This document shows positions 1 to 4,124 of a DNA stretch of 11,591 bases, piece after piece (the stretch's first letter is position 1; the number at the start of each line of letters is the position of its first letter). The DNA is from Clostridiales bacterium (GTDB lineage: Bacteria; Bacillota; Clostridia; Oscillospirales; CAG-272): NCBI GenBank assembly GCA_012511425.1, contig JAAZGC010000119.1, positions 1 to 11,591 of the forward strand, read 5' to 3'. The translations under genes were made by a program, and so were the position numbers. The notes beneath the pieces were generated by a model. It saw only the letters and a list, made by a program, of their open reading frames with translations, searched no databases and was not told the DNA's origin.

Positions 1-726
1 GACGGCAACGTCACCGGCGAAAAGGATCTGTTCGGTCTTACCGGAAACTCCGGATATATGTTCATGTATCAGGTTGCGATGGATCAGCCTACGACCAGAC
101 CGAATGCCGACGGCGAGCCGGAGCTTGTAATCAATACCCCGAAGATGGCGACTATCGCAGAGAAGATGTATGACATGGCCGTTGCCTATGAATATTCGAA
201 GGTTGACAACGACACCGACTCGGCTATATTCATTGACAGCCGCAGTCTTTTCATGACCACGAAGCTGTCAAGCTGCATAGATAAATCTCTCAGATCGATG
301 GAAGACGACTACGGCATACTGCCGCTGCCGAAATATGACGAGGCTCAGAGCGGATATTTCAGCCACGGCTCGGCGCACTCGAATATGCTGGGCATTGCCG
401 CCATTCAGCCGGATATCGAACGCACCGGAATAATTCTCGAAGCGCTTACTGCAGAAGGCTACAAGATGATAAAACCTGCGGTTTACGACGTCGCGCTAAA
501 GCAGAAAGGCGCCCGCGACGACGATTCCGCCGAAATGATCGACATTATCTGCGCCACCCGCACCGGGGATTTCGCCGACCTTTACGATGAATGGGGACTT
601 GTTTACACCCTCGACCATATGAACCGCTCAAAGATAGATACCTTTGCTTCATTCTACGCGAAAAATGAAAAAGCTTCTGTCAAGCGCCTTTCAAAAGCTG
701 TCGACCTGTTCAGAGAAATGCCGTAA
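1..726 (+). CDS. Probable ABC-transporter extracellular solute-binding protein, C-terminal part (5' truncated by window)
   Basis: The frame is open from base 1, so this is the C-terminal ~241 residues of a longer protein; the first in-window ATG at 58 is internal. The sequence resembles the C-terminal half of family-1 solute-binding lipoproteins of Clostridia that deliver sugars or oligosaccharides to an ABC importer. Recognisable stretches are the Asp-Tyr-Gly-Ile-Leu-Pro-Leu-Pro-Lys-Tyr-Asp-Glu segment near 310-345, an Ile-Glu-Arg-Thr-Gly-Ile-Ile-Leu-Glu-Ala segment near 415-445, and an Arg-Asp-Asp-Asp-Ser-Ala-Glu-Met segment near 513-537. The signal peptide and lipobox expected at the N-terminus lie outside the window. 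No permease gene follows: the gene ends at a terminator and meets a convergent hydrolase, so it closes its transcription unit. The family call rests on remembered resemblance; the ligand cannot be read. Confidence 0.68.
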   Translation, partial: DGNVTGEKDLFGLTGNSGYMFMYQVAMDQPTTRPNADGEPELVINTPKMATIAEKMYDMAVAYEYSKVDNDTDSAIFIDSRSLFMTTKLSSCIDKSLRSMEDDYGILPLPKYDEAQSGYFSHGSAHSNMLGIAAIQPDIERTGIILEALTAEGYKMIKPAVYDVALKQKGARDDDSAEMIDIICATRTGDFADLYDEWGLVYTLDHMNRSKIDTFASFYAKNEKASVKRLSKAVDLFREMP

Positions 727-766
727 CAATCGAAATTAAGCTGCACCGAAAAAACTAAATAAGCAA

Positions 767-799
767 AGCTCCCCTCGCAGGATATCTGCACGGGGAGCT
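767..799. terminator. Bidirectional intrinsic terminator between convergent genes
   Basis: An 8-bp perfect inverted repeat AGCTCCCC (767-770 plus 771-774) and GGGGAGCT (792-799) flanks an inner GCAG/CTGC stem (777-780, 786-789). On the minus strand it is followed by a T-rich stretch including TTTTTT (complement of 750-755). On the plus strand the tail is T-rich but less compact (800-819). It lies between the stop codons at 726 (+) and 824 (-), where one terminator can serve both genes. Confidence 0.75.
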
Positions 800-821
800 G
801 TGTTCATTATTCAATTTTTAG

Positions 822-1766
822 TTATTTCAGATGCTCGTCATAAAATGCCACAAGCTCGGCCTTACGTTCGCGGAAAAGATCGGAGTCATGACCTCGTCCC
901 TCGATATAATCCAACCGTATGCGGGGATTATTCGTGCCGAAAGCGGCGATATATTTTTCGACTCCGATCTCGGGTATTACCACGGTATCTTCATCGCCGT
1001 GTACCACCCAGATTGCTGCACCGGATTTTTTGAATCCGTCGACTCCGGCAGCGGTTGAGTATTTTCCGAACTTAAGCAGCTCGTAAAGCCACATAAAGGG
1101 CTTTATCAGCTCGATCTGATCCGGCATTATATTGGCTCCCTGTGCAGCCATGATATCAGTCGAGGAATTGAAGCCGGAGAATAGAGCGGCGGCTTTTACT
1201 TCCGGATGAAAATTCAATACCGCGCCTCCCGAATACGCTCCCCAGGAAAATCCGAACAAGCCTATCGGCAGGTCTTTCATTTCGGTGTCGCTTTCGATAT
1301 AGTTTATCGCTTTATCAAGATCGGCAACGCCCTGAGGCATCCCGCCGACCATTTCGCCGCCGCTTTCGTCATTGGCGGTAGCGTCATAGCCGAAAACAAG
1401 GTAACCGGCTTTGGCAAACACATCGAACATATCCATATATCCGACCTGACCGCCTGCGCCGTAGCCGTGCGATGAAATTATGACTCCCTTCGGAGAATCG
1501 ACTCCCTCCGCACGGTAGACATAACCGACCAGTGTATCTCCGCGGTTGTTCTTGAATTCGCGGCGATCGGCAGTAAGACCTTCGAAATCTTCGATAAAGT
1601 ACATATTGTTAAATCCGGTATCGATTCGCGTTCCGAAGTTTTGTTTGAATACCTTGTCCATGACAACCATCGAAGCTGCCAGAAGAATGAGAATAAGCGA
1701 TAGTAATACGATTGCAATAATAATCATGACTTTACGGGCTCCGCCAGATTTCCTGACTTTTTCCAT
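822..1766 (-). CDS. Membrane-anchored alpha/beta hydrolase (serine hydrolase)
   Basis: A 314-residue alpha/beta-hydrolase-fold protein. A short basic N-terminus is followed by one strongly hydrophobic segment (about residues 13-36), a signal anchor that would place the catalytic domain outside the membrane. The fold is shown by the His-Gly oxyanion region (Ser-Ser-His-Gly-Tyr-Gly, about 98-103), the nucleophile elbow Gly-Phe-Ser-Trp-Gly (Ser174), the acid in His-Gly-Asp-Glu-Asp (probably Asp260) and the catalytic His in Gly-Arg-Gly-His-Asp (His293). The substrate is unknown; members are often annotated as S9-like peptidases or esterases. The start is ATG 1764-1766, with AAGAGGG 8 nt upstream. 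A TTG at 1782-1784 extends the frame by six codons but has no ribosome site. A consensus promoter lies at 1835-1863 and the gene ends at a shared terminator, so it is probably monocistronic. Confidence 0.85.
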   Translation of the reverse strand: MEKVRKSGGARKVMIIIAIVLLSLILILLAASMVVMDKVFKQNFGTRIDTGFNNMYFIEDFEGLTADRREFKNNRGDTLVGYVYRAEGVDSPKGVIISSHGYGAGGQVGYMDMFDVFAKAGYLVFGYDATANDESGGEMVGGMPQGVADLDKAINYIESDTEMKDLPIGLFGFSWGAYSGGAVLNFHPEVKAAALFSGFNSSTDIMAAQGANIMPDQIELIKPFMWLYELLKFGKYSTAAGVDGFKKSGAAIWVVHGDEDTVVIPEIGVEKYIAAFGTNNPRIRLDYIEGRGHDSDLFRERKAELVAFYDEHLK

Positions 1767-1774
1767 TGTAAAAT

Positions 1775-1781
1775 CCCTCTT
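1775..1781 (-). promoter_or_regulatory. Ribosome binding site that fixes the hydrolase start
   Basis: AAGAGGG on the minus strand, 8 nt before ATG 1764-1766. It lies inside the longer reading frame that begins at TTG 1782-1784, so it favours the shorter protein. Confidence 0.75.
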
Positions 1782-1834
1782 CAAATTGGATTAAATAATA
1801 ATGACACTTTGCGGCATGCACCTGGCGCAGTAAT

Positions 1835-1863
1835 ATTATATCACTTTTCGTTTTAAAGGTCAA
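1835..1863 (-). promoter_or_regulatory. Sigma-A promoter of the hydrolase gene
   Basis: On the minus strand, TTGACC (1863-1858) and TATAAT (1840-1835) are separated by exactly 17 bp. The predicted start is near 1828, giving a leader of about 60 nt. The promoter sits just downstream of the peroxiredoxin terminator, so the two minus-strand genes look independently transcribed. Confidence 0.85.
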
Positions 1864-1886
1864 CCTTAAAGCTGTTTAAATGCAGT

Positions 1887-1925
1887 AAAAAGTTCCCGGA
1901 AAAAGCCTTCTGCATATCCGGGAAC
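1887..1925 (-). terminator. Intrinsic terminator of the peroxiredoxin gene
   Basis: A 9-bp perfect inverted repeat, GTTCCCGGA (1892-1900) and TCCGGGAAC (1917-1925). Read on the minus strand it is followed directly by TTTTT (complement of 1887-1891). It begins only 7 nt past the stop codon of the minus-strand peroxiredoxin gene. Confidence 0.88.
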
Positions 1926-1931
1926 ATAAAA

Positions 1932-2399
1932 TCAATCCAGGCCGTTTATAACGAGCTTAAGCATATCGGCCGGATTGTCCGCTGCCTTGACCTTTTCCGA
2001 CGCGGCAGCAAGTATGCCGTTTTCATCGATCAAAAAGCTCGAGCGGACGACTCCCATTGATAATTTCCCCGCCATCTTTTTCTCCTGCCAGACTCCGTAA
2101 GCTTCGATTGCTGTTCTTTCGGTATCCGACAGTAAAATGAAGGGAAGCGAAAACTTTTCTTCGAATTTCTTGTGCGAAGCAACGCTGTCCTTTGAAATTC
2201 CGATTACGACTGCGCCGTTTTTCACGAACTCATCGTAAAGCCCGGCGTACCCCTGAGCCTGCAATGTGCAGCCGGGAGTGTTGTCTTTGGGATAAAAGTA
2301 TAATACTACCTTTTTGCCTCTGAAATCTTCAAGGCTGTGAATATTTCCGTTCTGATCCGGAAGTGAAAAGCTCGGTGCGGGTTTGTTGAGTTCGGGCAT
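1932..2399 (-). CDS. bcp: Thioredoxin-dependent peroxiredoxin, Bcp/PrxQ type, apparently 1-Cys
   Basis: A 155-residue cytosolic AhpC/TSA-fold peroxidase of the bacterioferritin-comigratory (PrxQ) subfamily, which reduces H2O2 and organic hydroperoxides. The N-terminus (Pro-Ala-Pro-Ser-Phe-Ser-Leu-Pro-Asp) and the Tyr-Phe-Tyr-Pro-Lys-Asp-Asn-Thr-Pro-Gly-Cys-Thr block are typical, with peroxidatic Cys44. The conserved Arg lies in Val-Val-Arg-Ser-Ser-Phe. Many PrxQ proteins carry a resolving Cys five residues later; here residue 49 is Gln and Cys44 is the only cysteine, so resolution probably needs an external thiol. GGAG lies 7 nt before the ATG. The length is normal for the family. A hairpin terminator follows immediately, and the gene is divergent from the arylamine acetyltransferase. 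Confidence 0.93.
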   Translation of the reverse strand: MPELNKPAPSFSLPDQNGNIHSLEDFRGKKVVLYFYPKDNTPGCTLQAQGYAGLYDEFVKNGAVVIGISKDSVASHKKFEEKFSLPFILLSDTERTAIEAYGVWQEKKMAGKLSMGVVRSSFLIDENGILAAASEKVKAADNPADMLKLVINGLD

Positions 2400-2424
2400 A
2401 TTAATTCTCCGTAAGTGTATAGTG

Positions 2425-2453
2425 TTGACAATCGGGTTTTATAGTAGTATAAT
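2425..2453 (+). promoter_or_regulatory. Perfect-consensus sigma-A promoter of the arylamine N-acetyltransferase gene
   Basis: TTGACA (2425-2430) and TATAAT (2448-2453) with a 17-bp spacer, an exact consensus match. Transcription should start near 2460. That lies past the first base of the upstream ATG at 2456, which rules that ATG out as the start codon and supports ATG 2483. Confidence 0.92.
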
Positions 2454-2465
2454 AAATGAAAACAA
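2438..2465 (-). promoter_or_regulatory. Possible promoter of the peroxiredoxin gene
   Basis: On the minus strand, TTGTTT (2465-2460) and TATAAA (2443-2438) are separated by 16 bp. This predicts a start near 2432 and a leader of about 33 nt before ATG 2399. The match is moderate, and it overlaps the divergent + strand promoter at 2425-2453 almost completely. Confidence 0.4.
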
Positions 2466-2469
2466 ATTT

Positions 2470-2475
2470 GGGGGA
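2470..2475 (+). promoter_or_regulatory. Ribosome binding site that fixes the acetyltransferase start
   Basis: GGGGGA ends 7 nt before ATG 2483. The in-frame ATG at 2456 has no purine-rich site in front of it and would overlap the transcription start. Confidence 0.7.
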
Positions 2476-2482
2476 AACAGTT

Positions 2483-3289
2483 ATGCTCAGCGATAAACAA
2501 ACCGCCTTATACCTCGATCGGATCGGACTTGACGGCTCGGATATAAGCCTTGATACTCTCATCTCGGCTCATCTTGAAACAGTTCCGTATGAAAACCTGG
2601 ATATGATGAATAATGTTAAGCTGTCGCTTGACAATGACCGTTTGTATCGGAAGATTGTTGAGGAGCACCGCGGAGGATACTGCTTCGAGCTTCAGGGAAT
2701 ATTCCGTGAACTGCTGATGTCGCTCGGCTATAAGGTCGACCAGCTTGTCGGAAGATTTATCGACCCGCCCGGCTCGCCAATCCAGATGAGACGGCATCGC
2801 GTGCTTATAGCTGAACACGAAGGTGAAAAATATGTCTGCGATGTCGGGGTGAGGATCGAATCTCCCCGAATCAAACTGCTGCTTGACAGCGGATGCGTTC
2901 AAAGCGACGGATTTGCCGAATATAAGATGGAGCGCGACAGCTTTTACGGTCATGTTATCCTTCAGAATATGCTTGTCCCCGCAGGTTCCGGCTGGCAAAG
3001 GCTGTATGCATTCACCGACGAGCCGCAGCTTGACATCGATTACGAGATGCCGAGTTTTTACTGTGAGCGGCATCCCGATTCACCGTTCAATAAATTCTCG
3101 ATGATCGGCGTCAGAACCGATTACGGTATGATCTGCCTCGACGGCAGATATCTTAAAAGAACCGATAAAGACGGCACAAAGACAATATTGAGAATCGAAG
3201 ACGAAAAGGAAGCGGCTGAAATAACAGAGAAATACTTCGGTCTTCGCCTTCCGAAGGAATACAAGATATTAACCGGTTCAATAGACTGA
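2483..3289 (+). CDS. nat: Arylamine N-acetyltransferase
   Basis: A 268-residue cytosolic acetyltransferase that moves acetyl from acetyl-CoA to arylamines, arylhydrazines or related amines through a Cys intermediate. The family triad is visible: Cys67 in Arg-Gly-Gly-Tyr-Cys-Phe-Glu-Leu, His105 in Arg-Arg-His-Arg-Val-Leu and Asp120 in Cys-Asp-Val-Gly. The early Val-Pro-Tyr-Glu-Asn-Leu-Asp (34-40) is also a family hallmark. The usual Asn after Glu-Leu in the Cys motif is Gln here. The length is normal. The start at 2483 is chosen from the GGGGGA site and the promoter position; a frame extension to 2456 would precede the RNA start. The gene stands alone: a divergent peroxiredoxin lies to the left and a terminator to the right. 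The natural substrate cannot be inferred, and a role in acylating a secondary metabolite is possible. Confidence 0.92.
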   Translation: MLSDKQTALYLDRIGLDGSDISLDTLISAHLETVPYENLDMMNNVKLSLDNDRLYRKIVEEHRGGYCFELQGIFRELLMSLGYKVDQLVGRFIDPPGSPIQMRRHRVLIAEHEGEKYVCDVGVRIESPRIKLLLDSGCVQSDGFAEYKMERDSFYGHVILQNMLVPAGSGWQRLYAFTDEPQLDIDYEMPSFYCERHPDSPFNKFSMIGVRTDYGMICLDGRYLKRTDKDGTKTILRIEDEKEAAEITEKYFGLRLPKEYKILTGSID

Positions 3290-3307
3290 AGCTTGGCTTG
3301 CCGAGCT
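3290..3307. other. Short hairpin directly after the acetyltransferase stop codon
   Basis: AGCTTGG (3290-3296) pairs with CCGAGCT (3301-3307), including one G-T wobble, around a 4-nt loop. No T-tract follows on either side, so it is not a classic terminator. It could stabilise the 3' end of the nat mRNA, or the 5' end of the antisense RNA predicted from 3326-3354. Confidence 0.4.
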
Positions 3308-3325
3308 GACATTTCCGACATAATA

Positions 3326-3354
3326 ATTATATCATAAAGGTATACTTTTGTCAA
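3326..3354 (-). promoter_or_regulatory. Perfect-consensus sigma-A promoter firing antisense into nat
   Basis: On the minus strand, TTGACA (3354-3349) and TATAAT (3331-3326) are separated by exactly 17 bp. Transcription would start near 3319, 30 nt past the nat stop codon, and run leftward across nat on the opposite strand. No convincing minus-strand gene begins here; the short frame starting near 3311 has a badly spaced ribosome site and no recognisable protein. The likely product is an antisense RNA to nat, which could continue into the minus-strand peroxiredoxin gene. Confidence 0.7.
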
Positions 3355-3358
3355 GATA

Positions 3359-3390
3359 CGCCCGTCAGAAAATGACTGCCGGGCGGTTTT
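3359..3390 (+). terminator. Intrinsic terminator downstream of nat
   Basis: CGCCCG (3359-3364) pairs with CGGGCG (3380-3385), with a possible inner TCA/TGA pairing, followed by GTTTTGATTT. It lies 70 nt after the nat stop codon and separates nat from the fatty-acid operon promoter. Confidence 0.75.
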
Positions 3391-3531
3391 GATTTAGAGA
3401 ATATTGCCCACTACTGTGCTAAAACAATCTGTTGAAAAGTATCTTTATATGCCGCAGTCGGTCAAGTCTTATTATTTTAGGTAAACTGCCGACCGAGACC
3501 TTATTCATAAAATGTTAGAAAAGATATAAAG
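3391..3531. other. Gene-free, AT-rich stretch upstream of the fatty-acid operon promoter
   Basis: No reading frame with a credible start, no RNA gene and no good promoter is seen here. A 6-bp pairing TCGGTC/GACCGA (3458-3463, 3491-3496) has a long loop and no T-tract. A weak minus-strand promoter-like pair (TTGACC at 3465-3460, GATACT 16 bp further) is not supported by any downstream gene. Confidence 0.5.
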
Positions 3532-3532
3532 A

Positions 3533-3544
3533 TTGATTAATCAA
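3533..3544. promoter_or_regulatory. 12-bp perfect palindrome upstream of the fab promoter, possible operator
   Basis: TTGATTAATCAA is a perfect dyad ending 7 bp before the -35 box of the operon promoter. It resembles the TTTGA...TCAAA character of sites bound by FabT, the MarR-family fatty-acid repressor of lactic acid bacteria, but is one base wider at the centre. AT-rich dyads occur by chance, so the operator role is inference. Confidence 0.35.
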
Positions 3545-3551
3545 ATCCCGC

Positions 3552-3580
3552 TTGATATAACGCACAGATGATAGTATAAT
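3552..3580 (+). promoter_or_regulatory. Sigma-A promoter of the fatty-acid synthesis operon
   Basis: TTGATA (3552-3557) and TATAAT (3575-3580) with a 17-bp spacer. The predicted start is near 3587, giving an unusually long leader of about 310 nt before acpP. A run of seven T follows at 3593-3599, and a motif half-site (TTAACAGT, 3582-3589) overlaps the start point. Confidence 0.85.
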
Positions 3581-3607
3581 ATTAACAGTTTATTTTTTTA
3601 CCGTATA

Positions 3608-3622
3608 GTTAACGGTGTTAAC
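3608..3622 (+). promoter_or_regulatory. Putative operator, copy 1 of 15-bp dyad GTWAACA-S-TGTTWAC
   Basis: GTTAACGGTGTTAAC, about 22 bp after the predicted transcription start. The two half-sites match 6 of 7 positions as inverted repeats around a central base. It is the first of four related copies in the leader. Confidence 0.6.
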
Positions 3623-3629
3623 CTAACCC

Positions 3630-3659
3630 CGGCCGTACTTTTATTTATACATCCGGCCG
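3630..3659 (+). other. Leader hairpin A before the attenuator
   Basis: CGGCCG occurs at 3630-3635 and 3654-3659; being self-complementary, the two copies can form a 6-bp GC stem around an AU-rich 18-nt loop. The CCGCA at 3657-3661 duplicates part of the 5' arm of the following terminator, so it could compete for the same 3' arm. Confidence 0.45.
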
Positions 3660-3668
3660 CACTTAATG

Positions 3669-3708
3669 AATCCGCACCATTACCGTAACTTATGCGGATT
3701 TTTTATTT
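3669..3708 (+). terminator. Intrinsic terminator inside the fab leader (candidate attenuator)
   Basis: AATCCGCA (3669-3676) pairs perfectly with TGCGGATT (3693-3700), followed by TTTTATTT. It has the form of a standard Rho-independent terminator yet lies between the operon promoter and acpP. A transcript stopped here would be about 120 nt long. I see no good second promoter between this point and acpP, so transcription of the operon probably has to read through it. Confidence 0.75.
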
Positions 3709-3717
3709 AGCGGCAAG

Positions 3718-3732
3718 GTGATCAGTGTTAAC
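3718..3732 (+). promoter_or_regulatory. Putative operator, copy 2 of the 15-bp dyad
   Basis: GTGATCAGTGTTAAC, differing from the shared pattern at positions 3 and 5. It lies just downstream of the leader terminator. Its ATCA core is matched by the ACTGAT of copy 3, so copies 2 and 3 are the best inverted partners. Confidence 0.55.
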
Positions 3733-3738
3733 CAGATT

Positions 3739-3755
3739 TCGCCGTCCGTTGGCGA
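3739..3755 (+). other. Small leader hairpin C
   Basis: TCGCC (3739-3743) pairs with GGCGA (3751-3755) around a 7-nt loop. TTTCG follows, which is too short a T-tract for a strong terminator. It lies near the centre of symmetry of the four operator copies. Confidence 0.35.
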
Positions 3756-3789
3756 TTTCGCGATTAATAAAAGAGCATTATACCCGGAA

Positions 3790-3804
3790 GTAAACACTGA
3801 TAAC
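3790..3804 (-). promoter_or_regulatory. Putative operator, copy 3 of the 15-bp dyad (inverted orientation)
   Basis: The plus strand reads GTAAACACTGATAAC; its complement, GTTATCAGTGTTTAC, matches copy 2 at 13 of 15 positions, including nine in a row. Confidence 0.6.
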
Positions 3805-3831
3805 TCGCGTTAAAAAATAAACTTATCTTCA

Positions 3832-3851
3832 CCTGCACCCTCCGGCGCAGG
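3832..3851 (+). other. Leader hairpin D
   Basis: CCTGC (3832-3836) pairs with GCAGG (3847-3851), with an inner CC/GG pair across one mismatch. ATTTCTT follows, so a weak second terminator is conceivable but not convincing. Confidence 0.35.
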
Positions 3852-3868
3852 ATTTCTTACAACGTAAA

Positions 3869-3883
3869 GTAAACACTGTTAAC
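3869..3883 (-). promoter_or_regulatory. Putative operator, copy 4 of the 15-bp dyad, abutting the acpP ribosome site
   Basis: GTAAACACTGTTAAC, with half-sites GTAAACA and TGTTAAC. It ends 3 nt before the AAGGAG ribosome site of acpP (3887-3892). A protein bound here would act as a roadblock in DNA; as RNA, the element could affect access to the ribosome site. Confidence 0.62.
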
Positions 3884-3898
3884 AAAAAGGAGAATGAC

Positions 3899-4123
3899 AT
3901 GGTATTCGAAAACATAGCTCAGGTTATTTCCGACCGCACCGACACCCCCGTAGAGGAAATTACTCTTGAATCAAAAATCAAGGATCTCGGAATCGATTCT
4001 CTCGATTCTGTCGAACTTCTGCTGGAGCTTGAAGACAGACTCGGACATGAGTTTGATATTGACAGAAAAGTCGAAACAGTTTCCGATCTGGTTGCCCTCG
4101 TCGAAGAGCAGATGAAACAATAA
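3899..4123 (+). CDS. acpP: Acyl carrier protein
   Basis: A 74-residue acidic carrier protein that holds the growing acyl chain as a thioester on 4'-phosphopantetheine during type II fatty-acid synthesis. The attachment site is Ser34 in Gly-Ile-Asp-Ser-Leu-Asp-Ser-Val-Glu-Leu, the classic DSL motif at the start of helix 2. The length and the net acidity are typical. AAGGAG lies 6 nt before the ATG. It is the first gene of the operon and is followed after a single base by fabK (TAAGATG), suggesting translational coupling. Its start sits directly behind copy 4 of the putative operator, so any control of the leader acts first on this gene. Confidence 0.97.
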   Translation: MVFENIAQVISDRTDTPVEEITLESKIKDLGIDSLDSVELLLELEDRLGHEFDIDRKVETVSDLVALVEEQMKQ

Positions 4124-4124
4124 G

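Noticed and set aside
1767..1784. TTG start of the hydrolase giving six more residues
   Set aside because: No ribosome site upstream; the AAGAGGG inside this extension serves ATG 1764-1766.
2456..2482. Upstream ATG of nat adding nine residues
   Set aside because: It lies 3 bp after the -10 box, before the expected transcription start, and has no ribosome site.
2507..3073. 188-codon open frame on the minus strand, opposite nat and downstream of the antisense promoter
   Set aside because: It is a shadow of the nat coding frame, has no recognisable domains and no clear ribosome site; nat has an intact catalytic triad on the other strand.
3709..3898. A second promoter after the leader terminator (TATACC at 3779-3784)
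   Set aside because: The matching -35 position reads TTTCGC and other combinations have wrong spacing; no pair approaches the quality of the promoter at 3552-3580.
3391..3898. A known riboswitch class in the fab leader
   Set aside because: I see the terminator and several hairpins but no conserved core that I recognise from a described riboswitch, and no FapR-type TTAGTAC dyad.
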